Shown here one piece after another: positions 48,059 through 60,345 of a DNA stretch of 64,000 nt. A model generated the notes under the pieces. The model was not told the origin of the DNA and did no database searches. It was given only the letters and a program-made list of their open reading frames with translations. The stretch is from Dillenia suffruticosa (lineage: Eukaryota; Streptophyta; Magnoliopsida; Dilleniales; Dilleniaceae), in assembly GCA_033439265.1 (NCBI GenBank), contig JAVTVX010000030.1:7761774-7825773 (forward strand). The letters run 5' to 3'. Every line of letters starts with the position of its first letter. Position 1 is the stretch's first letter. The position numbers were made by a program, and so were the translations under genes.

Positions 48059-51044
48059 AATTTTGGTACCGTTGCTAGGGAAGAAGAGATTTATTTCTTT
48101 TAATTTTTCTCTTTGTTTTGGTTTATACCTCATTCTACTCGTACATGTGAACTAGTGCTTGATCTAGAAATCGAGAAAATTGCCCAAAAATTAAAAAAAG
48201 AGACTCAAGAAGTAAAGAAGGTAGCGAGTTTATCACATGAGTGCGATCGGGCAAACTACCGCTAAACTTAGACTTTGAAGTGGAAGAGAAAGACATCAAA
48301 GATGTAGACATGACAGCCCAAAGGACCTTGAGAGAGTTGGCCAGTTTTGAATTTAATCAACAACATTTATGCATTAATTTTTCTAATATTACAACTCCAT
48401 TTGAATTGAGATATAGACTGATTCATTTGTTGCTCAAATTTCATGGTCTTGTAGGAGAAGATCCTCACAAATACTTAAGGTGTTCCATATCGTATGTTCC
48501 ACAATGAGACCACAATCGGTAACAGAAGTGCAACTTAAACTAGTGGTTTTTCTTTTTTCTTTGGTAGATAAAGAAAAAGATTTGTTTTCTTAGAAAAATT
48601 TTCTTCCAGCTTCCCGTGCAGCTACCATTAGAAAGGAAATTTATGAGATAAGATAATACAATGGAGAGACCTTATATGAATGTTGGGAGAGATTCAAACA
48701 ACTATGTGCAAACTGTCCCCAACATCAAATTCCTGAATACTTGTTGATCCAATATTTTTACGAAGGTCTATCACCGATGGAGAGGAATATGATTGATGCT
48801 ATAAGCGGGAGTGCATTGGTGACTAAGACACTAGAAAAAGCAATAAACCTGATCTAAAATATGGCAGCCAATGCCAACAATTTAGGATGAGGCAAGAGAC
48901 TCCAAAGAAGGTTAACGAGGTAAGTGATTTTTCCCTTGGTCAAGAACTAAAAGAACTAACCTCTCTCATGCGTAATTTTGTTGTAGGGAAAGCACAACAG
49001 GTCAAAGCATATGGAATTTGTTCCAATCCTGGTCACTCAACAGATATGTGCCCCATCCTTCAAGAAAATTCCAATGAACAAATCAATATAGTAGGTGAAT
49101 TTTTGGGATAGCCAGAAAGGAAGTATGATCCGTATTCAAACACCTACAACCAAGGCTGGAGGAATCACCCAAACTTTAACTATGGAAAATGACAACAAGG
49201 GTTCCAACAATAACCACAAGGCTGACCACAATTTCAACCTCAATAACCTTCTTTGAATCAAGGTACATCTTTAGCAGAAATTGCTAAAAATTTAGCTAAC
49301 AATACTTGGTTGTTTCAATAGGAAACGAGGGTGAATTTTTAGGAAAATCAATTATTTCAACGACAAATGATTGTAAGCATCAGAATTTGGAGAATCAGAG
49401 TCACAATTGACGACCACTGTGGGTAAATTGGAGAAAATCATGGTAAACTACCAACTCAAGTGGAGATCAACCCTAGGGAGAATGTAAGTGCTATGGTCTC
49501 AAAAATAGAAAAGAAGTGCAACATATTTCATCAAAAGCTGAAGAAAAAAGGGAAACCGAGTAAGAAGAGAAATCATTAAAAGTAAATGATTTAACCAAGG
49601 AGGTAAGTAAAGAACCCAATACTTCCAAGCCTAAAATATTGATTCCATCACCTTTTCCTGGCAGGTTGGCACAATCAAAGAAAGAGGATAAGGAAAAGGA
49701 GATCTTAGAGACTTTTTGAAAGGTGGAATCAACATTCCACTCTTAGAAGCCATCCAACAAGTGTCGAGATATGCAAAATTTCTCAAGAAATTGTGTACTA
49801 AGAAAACAAAGTTAGAGGGCAACTATAAGACTGTTGTTAGTAAAAATGTTTCAGCCATTACTCAAAGAAAATTACCTCCAAAATATAAAGATTCGGGTAT
49901 GTTTACCTTACCGATCATCATAGGTGTCAAAAGAATAAAGAAGGCAATGTTGACCTAGGTGCCTCCATCAATGTCGACCTAGGTGCCTCCATCAATGTCA
50001 TGTCCTTTACCATATTTAGGTATTTGAATTTAGAACCTTTAAAAGAGACCAATGTGATTATATAATTAGCTGATAGGTTCACTTCATACCCTGAGGGTAT
50101 TGTTGAGGATGTCTTAGTCCAAAATTGCTTCCAAAATGTTAAGATCCGGGTATGTTTACCATACTGATCATCATAGGAGTCAAAAGAATAAAGAAGGTAA
50201 TGTTGACCTAGGTGCCTCCATCAATGTCATGCGCTTTACCATATTAGGTATTTGAATTTAGGACTTTTAAAAGAGACCAATGTGATTATATAATTAGTTG
50301 ATAGGTCCACTTCATACCCTGAGGGCATTGTTGAGGGTGTCTTAGTCAAGGTTAATGAATAGTTTTTTCCCGTTGATTTTTATATCATTGACATAGATGA
50401 TGCATGCTTCCTAAATCCCGCTCCCATATTGCTAGGTAGGACTTTCATGAAAATAGCAAATTCAAGATTGATGTAGATTTAGGGATCTTATCATTTGAGT
50501 GTGATGGTGAAAATGTCAAGTTCAATATTTTTGATGCCATGAAACACCCCCAATGACTCGGAATCTATTTTCATGTTGGCATAGTTGATTCGATAGTGCA
50601 AAAAAATTGTGAACAAAATTTGATGCTTGATAAACTTGATCTTGTGTTGAGAAAGGGTTGGACAGAGAAAGAAACCGAAGTAACTCAAGACGAAAAAGCA
50701 AAGGAAGCTATCATGGCTTTGCAGTCCATATCGGAGTTGCCTTATAGGTTTGTGAGTAACTTTCCACCATTACCTCCTTATAATGAGAGAATTCTTCCTT
50801 CTATAATGTAGGTCTCGAAGCTCAAGTTGAAACCCTTACTCGAACATCTCGAGAATGCATATTTGGGTGATGATGAGACCTTGCCGGTGATCATAGCCAT
50901 ACATCTAACCGAGAATCAAGAAGGGAGCTTGATGCAGGTGTTGAAGGAGTACAAAACTGCCATTTGATAGAACTTGGTAGATATTAAAGATATAAACCCT
51001 TATGTGGGCATGCAACGAATTTTGCTCGAACCAAACTCCAAACC

Positions 51045-51790
51045 GGTTCTAACACTTCATCTACATTTTTTCTAGGGTTTCTCTCTCTCTTGTCATACTC
51101 CATCTACACCGCTTTGCCTCTGCCATCGTAGACGCCTCTTCTTCTTTCTCAGTCGACTCTCCTTCTTTCTCGACAACCATAAGAAAGAAACAGATTCTTT
51201 AACATCGATATGGGCTTTGTCAACAATGGTCATCTGGACTGTGACCTTTGGAATCCATCCATGTTTCTTTGTCTTCTAACAGTGATGATGCCACTTCGTC
51301 ACTTTTCGTGAATTCGATGCCCTCGACATAGTTTGTCGGCTAATACAACCTCAACCGCCGAGGACACCATCCCCAAATGCTTCAAGCAATTGTGGGTCAA
51401 TTTCATAAAACCCTAGACCTACGACAAGCAAAACCTCCGTAAGCCACCATGAGGCGCTGTTGAGCCCTCGACCAACATCTCCAGCTCTTGGCGACATGCA
51501 TCCAATGCAATTAAGAGCACCCCCTTTTGTTTTAGCCACACCATCTCTATCACCAGCAAGACCTTCTCACATTTGCTCGAGAATTGAAAAAGGTAAGTCC
51601 ATGCTCCCTCCTTCACATGCTTAACTCCGAGGACATCTATGATTCTACACAATCGAAACAAGGAAGAGGTAATCTGAAATCTCTGCTCGTTCCATTATTC
51701 CTTGTAAATGCTTTCATTTACCATCTTTACAATTGCTTGAAATCCATAATAAGATTGTTCAATATTTGTCTACAATTAGCTAGGAGCAGT
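51045..51790. other. Foreign-looking stretch inside the Athila element
   Basis: Between the recognisable pol start and the downstream ORF lies a CT- and C-rich stretch that starts with TTTTTTCTAGGGTTTCTCTC, a sequence like a plant gene 5' UTR. No product is recognised. It could be a captured gene piece or simply unrecognised element sequence. Confidence 0.3.
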
Positions 51791-53040
51791 TTATCAATCT
51801 CAATTGCCCTATATTCTAAGAGTTAACCCTTGAGTTTTATGCTACATTCTACTTTTACACACCTAAAGATTTTAGTGTTGACACTCCTAAGTTAATAGCA
51901 TCCCAATTAATGAATCATTCATTCTATATGTCATTAACTAAATTTAACGTTGTTGTGGGGTTCATTGATGCAACTCAAGTGCAATCTTCTAAATATATAA
52001 ATTTTATTTGTGGTTTCACAGCACAATTCAATTCAGTATATGTTAATATATGGTCTGAGCTATCTGTTGATTCAACAAGTTATCACCCAAGTCACTCTAA
52101 GGGTAGTAACTTAAAAGATAATGCCTTACGAGTCATCCATAGGTTTTTAGCCTTTAGTTTTTAGGAAAAAAGGATAGTTTTGCCATTTGTATGAAACCTG
52201 GGTTGTTTTTCTTGTGGTGCATGCTAACAAATCAAAGGGTCAACTTTAGGTATTGGGTGGCCTCACTGTTACAATCATGTGTAAACAAAAAGAAATGACC
52301 AATGATTTTAGGCCCTCTCGTTACCTATTTAGGTGTGTATTTGGGTGTCTTTGATTTGAATAATTATGATTTGCATCTCGCATGCGCCATAGACCCTCTT
52401 GATTTGGACTGCTTAGTTCAAATGGGTGTTGTCTTTGTTTTGAATGGTAATTATTCCTTTAACTCCCAGGAGAACACCGGGAAAAGTCCTCTTTTCACCA
52501 TGCAAGTTCCTTAGAGCACAGAGATGCCCCTCCTTCCCCCTTAGGCCATCCTTTAGTGAGCATGTTGTAAGCAATAGATGAGCGTCTTGCTCAACTAGAG
52601 AAGAATATGATAGCTTACTTCGAGTTCATTGGATTTGCTCATCCCTTCCCACCTCCACCCTAGGGGAGTATTGTTCTCATCTTCCTCTTTCATTTCATTG
52701 TTTTTTTTTGTTCTCTTTTGCTTGATTGGTTTGATGCATCCTTTTTCTCTCAATTTAAACATACATTGGGGACAATATATGATTTAGGTGTGGGGGTGTT
52801 AGGTAATTTCATTCTTGAAATTATACTTTCTTTCTTCTGCAATAATTTAAGTTTTATTTAAAAAAAAATTCTAGCTTCCCTAGTTGATGTGTACTATTTG
52901 GTTGGCTGGAAATTTATGAGAAATAGCTTATATCAATGGTTTTTATGTTTGCAATATCTGTTCATGTCTTTGACAGTTTTCTTTAAAAGATAGACATGCA
53001 AGATTTGACACAAACTCCATTTTTAAAGTGAGGTTTTGAG

Positions 53041-53559
53041 ACTAAAATGAACAAATTCATTCTTACCAATGTCTAGTGAGGTATCACTACCACTCTCCCA
53101 GACAAGTCTGATCAATGTGTCGCCTATATGTGCAATACACTAGGGTCACATGGACCCAGACATCACCTAGAATGGGGTCATCCCTATGATGATATTCATG
53201 CTCATCCATCGTTAATACAATGTGTTGTTACATGCAGTTAACATGTTAGTCTCAAATGATGTATACATTAAATAAGGTGATTGATGAAACAAACATGTGT
53301 ATTTGTGTTTCACAACTTCAAGTATAAAAAGAAAACAATAAATATATAACAATCATAACAAGTCTGACAAAAATGACATTGATAATTTTAAAACAAAAAC
53401 GTCACTCTCTCAGGAGTAGAAAAGTAAATAACAATCTTAAGAATCTTAAATTAAAAAAAAAATACTACATAAAAATCTTGGAAAATTGGATAACAAATAT
53501 GTCTCTTAGGTGTCTCTCAACTTAAATAAATAAATAAAAAAGTATATAACAATCTATTG
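53041..53559. other. Unassigned sequence between Athila and the third MULE
   Basis: AT-rich, with no product recognised. It may contain the 3' part of either element. Confidence 0.4.
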
Positions 53560-55960
53560 GTTCAAGTATGTGCTCTCTCTCAACCACTCCATATTTGGGT
53601 AATTGTTATGGTTATGTCCATATTCATCTAGGCCTTGCAATATTGTGTTCTACACCTATCCATCTCATTCCTAATCCGAGTGCTTCATTGTCTTCCAGGC
53701 TAATGGTTGAGCTGTGAAACATTTGCCAGTAGGTGAACCGGACTTGGAGACTAGTAGTCCTTATGTCCTGGCAAAAGTAAGCACCACAAATTGTGAAGTG
53801 TGGAACTTGTCCACAAGTCTAACAAAATCTCATCCCATGTTCTCCTTCCACCTATAGGACCAAGAGAGTTTAAATATTATGTGCTTACCACATGTATAAG
53901 AACACTCATTCATAACAACTTTGTGCTTGTTTCCACCTCTGGTTCCGTTAACTCTGGTGGTAGATTCATACTCTCTTACGGCTCTACTAAAGGTAGTGAT
54001 ACAATAGCATTTGGATTTCTATTTGTTTCTCAACAATTTATCCATCACGACTGTTGGCCATGTCTTGCCATTTTGTTTGTAGGTTTCTGCTTCATTTAGA
54101 TATTTATTAGAAAAACTCACTATATGGAATAAGGTTACCTGAACAAATATAGTTATCGGTAGCTTTTTACTTCATTAATATTGTCCTATCATCACCCACT
54201 ATCATAACACAAAGTCCACTTTTGAATAAAAAATTTCCATCAACCATTTTTGCTTAGGCTCATTTAATTCTTTAATCTTGTTCATCACTATGTCAAATTT
54301 TCTAACTTGGTGGGCTATTACATGTTAGTTTTGTCAACGGCGATTTTTTGAACCACTAGCTAAAATTTGCTTTCAGGTGCCACAAACAAATTTTGTAGTA
54401 AACAGTAGGGGTTGGAAATTGGGATTCCGATCAATGGATCATAGTATTTTAGGTGCCCTGTCAAATATGATGCAAATCCCAGGGCGTTTGTCAATAACTT
54501 GCACTCTCAGATTATCTAGGACCCAAGACTAGTTCACCAAACTCTCTTTATCCACAACAGCAAAAGTTAGTGGAAGTATAAGATTTTCTATATCAGAACC
54601 CATTGCAATAAGAATCTTCTCTATACTTGCCATATTGAAATGTTCAATCAACACTACTCACGGGTTTACAATGTTATACATGATTGAAATGCCCAGAACA
54701 CTGAGTAGAATACTCCATGATTGACTTCAGGTGATTAGAGTACCTCCAATCGACCATAGTTCCAAGATTAGTTGCTCGCAAAGTAGCCATGAGTTGGGGG
54801 AATAATGTGTACGAAGTCTCACAATTGTTATATACCAGCTCAATTACTTTCCGTCATATCATCCAAATCTTTTCTAGGATAAATTTATACAATAAGATCT
54901 CACATTCTCAATGATATCACACACCTTGTATAACACACGTGGTTCCTGATTAATCAACCAATCATGTGTGAATCTAGATTTTGGTGATTTGGTACTGATT
55001 GTTTGGGGAATAAGTGTGTTTGGGATGCATTTTTGTGATCTCAAAGAAGTTATGACTTTTTTAGTTTTGCATGCACATGCCATAAGTAGTTTTTGTCAAT
55101 ATAGAAGGAACATCGCAAGAACCACGAAGTTGGCATACTTTCATACACTTTGTAGAATTTGTGTTTTCATATCATCCGACATTTGATAACATGTTGAATC
55201 CCTCCTTTGTTTTAAATATCATGCCAACCACTAGAATCGATGAGTGATCATTTTTCATGTAGGTTGGTCATAGTCATTGAAATCATTAACCATATAGTCG
55301 TATTCACCCCATATTAGATAAGAAAGGAATTTCTACCCCTCATTGTCCCCTTCAACTATATAGTCATTTTCACCCATATCATCATCGTCACCCCCTACGT
55401 CTGTACCTTCGGCATCAATGAATGCCTATAAAAGATCACTATTGTGTCTACATTATTGGGCTGCCCGGTGTCATTTGCATGGTGGAGAATATCATAATAG
55501 TTGGGAAGAAGAATTCCAGCACCTTTTAGAAATGCCCCATATTGGGCCTAGTCATCTCCAATGACCCTACTTCCATTTGCCTTATTCATAAACTATGTAT
55601 GTCCCAGCATTGAGCCCATTTCCAATTGCCTCATTTTATAAACTGTGTGTATGTCCCAACGTTGGTCTCATCACCATAATTTGATCTCGGGTATAAGAAA
55701 CTTTGTGTCCCAAATGAGGTCTCTGGGATGACTGCTTGATTCTCTCTGGCCCACTTGAACAACCTACATGAGAAAGTCTTCCGGGTGCATCCAGAATGGG
55801 CTCATACTCTATGAACAAGTCAACGGCCTTCAGCAATGGAAAATATTTTAGGATTGATAAGACTTCAGACAAGAGGTTTTCATCCTCAATTGGTACCAGA
55901 GTATAATTAAATGATTGCCCGTGTTTCCAACAAGGATATTTATATGTGACTTTCAACCCG
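53560..55960 (-). mobile_element. Third MULE: transposase remnant of another family
   Basis: On the minus strand, the N-terminal part reads FNYTLVPIEDENLLSEVLS and LKAVDLFIEYEP (about 55.75-55.93 kb). A MuDR domain with MACACKTKKVI and FTHDWLINQEPRVLYKVCD follows (54.9-55.1 kb). The MULE domain has KILIAMGSD, LPLTFAVVDKESLVNWSWVL and RPGICIIFDRAP (about 54.38-54.62 kb). A SWIM-like remnant (CSYTCGKH) lies near 53.89 kb. The reading is split by many frame changes. The words differ from the 26-kb element, so this is a different MULE lineage. No inverted ends were identified. Confidence 0.65.
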
Positions 55961-56004
55961 AATTATTTACAACCAATCCTAGTTTTTTGATGCAAAAATT
56001 ATAT

Positions 56005-57465
56005 TAACTGTTGTCATGCCTAATAGTAATAATTTTATACATTTGAATAATATTATTCTTACCCTTATTTATGAATTTTAAGACTGTTTTAAACCTTATT
56101 TTGTGATGTTATACTAATTAAATTCATGGATATTAATTTAGGAAATATTAGGCATATTTATGGAAATTCGGATTGAATGAATAGCTGTCAGTATTTTATA
56201 TTTATCTCTCTACTCTGATATTTGATTGAACTGATTCTTGTTGCATTGAAAAACTAGAGTTCGAGGACTACATATCTTGTGGGGAATCTAGAGGTTAATT
56301 CAGGCAAGTGCATATTCAAAAATCAGATAGAAGTTGCTACAGTGTCAAAAGTAAGTCCCAGTTGAACCACAAATCTAATTGAAGACATCCAGTGAGTGAT
56401 TTTTGGAATCAAGTTCCTGATAAGTTCAGGAGTTTTCAAAATCAAAGATAAAGAGAAAGTTTTCAAATTTTGAGAAAGCAAGAGATTGTTATCACCACAA
56501 CAAAAATAAGTTTCCAAGTCAAAGAAAAAATTAAATTTTCTAAAAGTTCACAAGTCTTTGTTGATTTAGGGTTTTAGTCCTGTAAATAAGAGACATCTTG
56601 GGGAGAAAAAATCATCGTCTTTCACACATCTTCTCTTTCTTTTTGTGAACCCTAATAGCCACCATCAAAGGTCATAATTTCCACCTTCTTCATGCATAAA
56701 AGGGTTGTAATGTTTTTTTTTTCTTATTTTTCTTTAAAATGTCGAACTAATTATTTTTGTTTTTAAAACTTGATGGATTGTTTTTAATTAATTACATGGT
56801 TTGATTTTTTTCTCTTAAAATTTATTGGCATGATTATTGTATAATGAGATTTTATTGTTGATCGTAATGTTTCAAAATGTTTAGACCTATATTTTGTATG
56901 ATTAGAGATTGAATGCATGCATGACCAATATAATTGCAAAATATTAGTCTGTAATAATAAAAGTCACATAAAGTTATGATATCGACTGAAAATCAATTTC
57001 GTGTGTGGAAATTTAGAAGAAATCTTAGATTATAGTCTTTCTACAGAATTTAATATAATCCGATTTAATCAAAATTGTATAACTATTGGGTTTTGATTAG
57101 TCGAATTAGAGATTTCATTACATAATCATTTGGTAAAATCTCATTTTAGGGAATCTGTCATTATTAATAATAATTTTTTAGTCAATAAATTTAATAAATT
57201 TGAAAAGATTCGACTATGTAAAATGATTAAAAATAAATGAAATTAATGTTTTAAGATTTTTTATCCATATATTTTAATCTATTAATACTTTTGTAATTTT
57301 TAATATTTTTATAATCTTGATTTGATTTATCCAACTTAATAGAATAATTCATATTTGGTAATCCAAAATATTTTCGTAGGAATGATACTTGATTTCATCA
57401 CTACATACAATATTCGATTAGTGTATATTTACCTGAATTTGGGGTTTTAAAATCCTGTAACATTG
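56005..57465 (+). repeat. LTR-like sequence, possibly a gypsy solo LTR
   Basis: TGTTGTCATGCCTAATAG near 56009 looks like a gypsy LTR start. GTAGGAATGATACTTGATTT followed by an ATTCGATTAGTGTA-like word near 57380-57430 resembles the end of Athila/Tat LTRs, and the stretch could close at a TAACA near 57463. No matching target duplication was found, so the borders are soft. Confidence 0.3.
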
Positions 57466-58399
57466 CCATTGATCTTATTATCAAACATGATACCCTTTTT
57501 AGGGTTATAATGTTCTCAAATCCATTTGACCCTATTATAATTTTACTGTTCCAATGAAGCAAAAGTCTAACCTAATTATCACCAATATTTGCTTTCTATA
57601 CCATCACAACAAAAACAAAAACAAAATGTACTATACACGTGTCAATTTGTGGCATACAGTGATCAAATCAAATTAAAAGAATAAAAAATTGGTATAGTGA
57701 ATGCTCTTATGCAAACAATAATCGAGCATAGTGGATGCTTCCAATAATTGAATTGAATTAAAAAAAAATTAATAGAGTAGAAAAATAATATTTCCCAACG
57801 TGCATACATTAATCGAATCAAACTAAAAAAAATAAATTATTACTTCCAGTAGAAAAGGTTAAAAATACTTGTAATCGTGAATGCCGAAAATGGAGGATAG
57901 CATAGTGACTTTCAGAATACCAGAAATGGAGGAAATGAAGTGCCGGAAATGCTCTCGTCACTGTGTGAGTGGGATGCCAGAAATTGGTTTGAAGTTGTCA
58001 AAAACAGAGTTGAATGGAGTAAATCTCATTACTATCAAGCTCCAACAACAATAACCGACATAAATTAGCTGGGAGATTGCTTTCACTTAGTGAGAGGGGG
58101 AGAGTTTCTGCAATTCATTAAGTCTATTAAATGAGGTCTCTGTAAGTAAGTTGAAGTCGATATACAAGAAATCGGCTTTAAACCCTTCTTTTATCATTTT
58201 CATTATTTTTCAAAATTTGCTATTTAAAATTGATTTCATAAAAATCAACTTCAACCATTCTTTGAGTCGAATTAAAATATTAATATTTTTATTATTTTGA
58301 CTCCTAAACATAATATTTAAGAAAATAGTCCAATAAAATTTTATATTAATTCTCATTTTTTAATCAAAAGAATTATGCAATAAATTCAATAAAGCAAAT
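57466..58399. other. Unassigned AT-rich region
   Basis: No coding region recognised. A few AATCGAT/AATCGGC words near 58150-58260 resemble those upstream of the WRNIP1-like gene. Confidence 0.4.
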
Positions 58400-58578
58400 T
58401 TGATACACAAAAATGCTAAGCTGTCTTCCCATATTAGACGTGGAATTAACTCCATGATTGGCTCACCTTTTAACATAAACAAATCTAAAATCTATAAATT
58501 GATATCTAAAAGGACAAACATTGTAAACAACAATTCCAAAATAGTTAAAATGTCTATCAGAATAGTAATGGTAAGTAA

Positions 58579-58945
58579 TGGCTTTGAGAAGAATATTAGT
58601 ATTCCTAAATTAAAGAAATCTTGTTGAAAAAGTTTTGGAGATTTTCAAATTGAAAAACTTTTGGAAATATTGATATTTCTAAATTTGTATATTGTAATTA
58701 TTTCATTTATTTTCACCAATTTTGTAAAAATTCTATTTTATTATTTCTTTTTATGTTTTCTTGGAATCACCCTATAAATAGGGTTTTTATATAATCTATT
58801 GACAACACAATGTAATGCACAATATATGATTTATTCTCTCTCAGTTTTCTCTCTATTCTTTCTGTTTTATTTTTTTTTTCTAACATGGTATTAGAGCCTG
58901 CTTCTTTTTCTAACATGGTATCAGAACCTGTTTCTTTTTCTAACA
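58579..58945 (+). repeat. Left LTR of the compact element
   Basis: It carries a TATAAATAGGG promoter motif near 58771. It ends in three near-identical copies of TTTTTCTAACATGGTATCAG-like sequence, where each copy looks like an LTR end plus primer-binding site. Confidence 0.75.
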
Positions 58946-59725
58946 TAGTATCAGGGCACTAGGTATTCGATCCATTTTTTTTCTAATTTTCTCATTAATT
59001 AGACATTTTTTTATCTAATTATGGAGAAATTAGATATTTTTCAACCTATTTATATTATTCAAAATCATTCTTTTGCTGGTTCTCAACAATATCTTACGGT
59101 TTGTTGTTTTTCTACTATTAAAGATTCGGCTTCATTCTTCAATCCCACTGCTTTCTTCTGTTAGTTCTCAACAATATCTTACGGTCTGCTGCTTTTCTAC
59201 TATTGAAGATTCTACTTCATTCTTTAATCCCTTTGCTTTATTATGGTTTATCTCATAATCTACTGTTGTTACTGTTATTGAGAATTCTGTTGTTTCCTCC
59301 TCTTATACTCAGTTTAAGTATTCTACTATTCTGCTTGGTTCTTCATTCCATCTGCTTTTTCTCTGAGTTTGCTACTGTGAATTCTGCTAATACATTCTCT
59401 TCTACTCAGTCTATTTTTTTTTGCTTTATTTTGCTTTACAATATCTTTTGGTGATCTTCAAACCCTTTTGCAACAAGTTTTATTCTGATAATCACAACCA
59501 TACTGCACTTTTTGCGTATCAGTTATGTGTTTATTTTGATACTGATTGGTTTGGTGATTTTATTAATTGACAGTCTACTAATGACTATTGTATTTTTCTT
59601 GATGATTTTTTAATCTTCTGGCATAAAGATTCTATGAGATCTTGACTCATCTTCTTGGACGTTATGATGACCTACTACACAAATTCAAGATAACTTCTCT
59701 ACTCCCATCTTAAGTTCGAGAGGGG

Positions 59726-60083
59726 TGTAAAGAATATTGACATTTCAAAATTAAAAAAGTTTTGTTGAAGTTTTGAAGATTTTTAAATTGAAGAACTCTT
59801 AGGAATATTGATATTTCTAAATTTTTATATTATAATTATTTCATTTATTCTTATCAATTTTGTAAAAATTCTATTTTATTTTTTATTTTTTATGTTTTCT
59901 TGGAATCACCCTATAAATAGGGTATTTATATAACCTATTGATAATACAATATAATACACAATATATAAGTTATTCTCTCTCAGTTTTCTCTCTGTTCTTT
60001 CTACTTTATTTTCTTTTTTCTAATATGGTATCAGAGTCTACTTCTTTTTCTAATATGGTATCAGAGTTTGTTTATTTCTAACA
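59726..60083 (+). repeat. Right LTR of the compact element
   Basis: It matches the left LTR, including CTTGGAATCACCCTATAAAT and CTCTCTCAGTTTTCTCTCT. It also has repeated TTCTAATATGGTATCAGAG words at its end, which shows that the repeated junction is part of the LTR itself. Confidence 0.75.
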
Positions 60084-60345
60084 TAAGTAACTACATTAGT
60101 ATCCGATTCTACAATAATTATATCAAAATTCCATCCTTTTAGCCAACTTAATACTTCTCGAATTCAGCTTGTTTGGAGTCCATGATATTGAACTTCTCTT
60201 ACACATAGTAGCAACCAGTTCTCCCTTGTAGTTTTGTAAGATCCATCCAACTCCCATACTTGGCAATTGACCAAAAATGGTTGTATCCATATTCAACTTC
60301 AAGAAACCAACTGGAGGCATCTTCCACTTAACAACACGAGTGGAG

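Larger units (their letters stand above)
46593..53040 (+). mobile_element. Athila-type gypsy LTR retrotransposon, decayed
   Basis: A fossil element on the plus strand. After the 5' LTR and primer-binding site, gag is recognisable (LVLDLEIEKIAQKLKKE near 48150; RTLRELASFEFNQQ and LLLKFHGLVGEDPHKYLR at 48320-48480; CERFKQL-type and YFYEGLSPMERNMIDA near 48700-48790). A CCHC-like knuckle is near 49015-49050. Protease (DLGASINVMSF, GRTFMK) and the start of the reverse transcriptase region (LGDDETLPVIIA, DIKDINPYVGMQRILLEP) lie at 49.95-51.04 kb. The rest of pol was not found. At 51.79-52.51 kb is the Athila-associated 'putative plant transposon protein' ORF (WSELSVDSTSYHPSHSKGSN, LGPLVTYLGVYLGVFDLN). 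ATTGGGGACAATATATGATT near 52765, usual upstream of the 3' end of such elements, also fits. No 3' LTR was found. The element is broken in many places, so likely old. Confidence 0.8.
58579..60083 (+). mobile_element. Compact 1.5-kb copia-like LTR element
   Basis: Two similar LTRs (58579-58945 and 59726-60083) enclose only about 780 bp. The element is flanked by TAAGTAA on both sides (58572-58578, 60084-60090). A tRNA-Met-type primer-binding site follows the left LTR (about 58946) and a polypurine tract GAGAGGGG precedes the right LTR (59718-59725). Inside are a gag-like start near 59021 and a two-copy repeat of about 90 bp (59080-59250). The interior is too short to encode pol, so the element is non-autonomous. 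The two LTRs are visibly diverged, so the insertion is not recent. It is inserted in the RVT_3 remnant. Confidence 0.8.
58400..60345 (-). pseudogene. RNase H-like (RVT_3) remnant split by an LTR element
   Basis: The minus strand at 60345-60115 reads PPVGFLKLNMDTTIFGQ, then GVGWILQNYKGELVATMCKR, the start of the plant RVT_3 RNase H-like domain (consensus GFLKLNxDG, GxGxVLRDxxGELVAA). The frame IIVESDTN at about 60120-60095 goes on across the insertion point and resumes at about 58570, reaching FVYVKR-ANHGVNS near 58470-58440, as expected for the end of the domain. A stop replaces one residue in VKR-ANH and the catalytic Asp of NxDG is not followed by Gly. It is probably from a LINE-type element or a related gene family. 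The 1505-bp LTR element 58579-60083 sits inside it. Confidence 0.65.
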
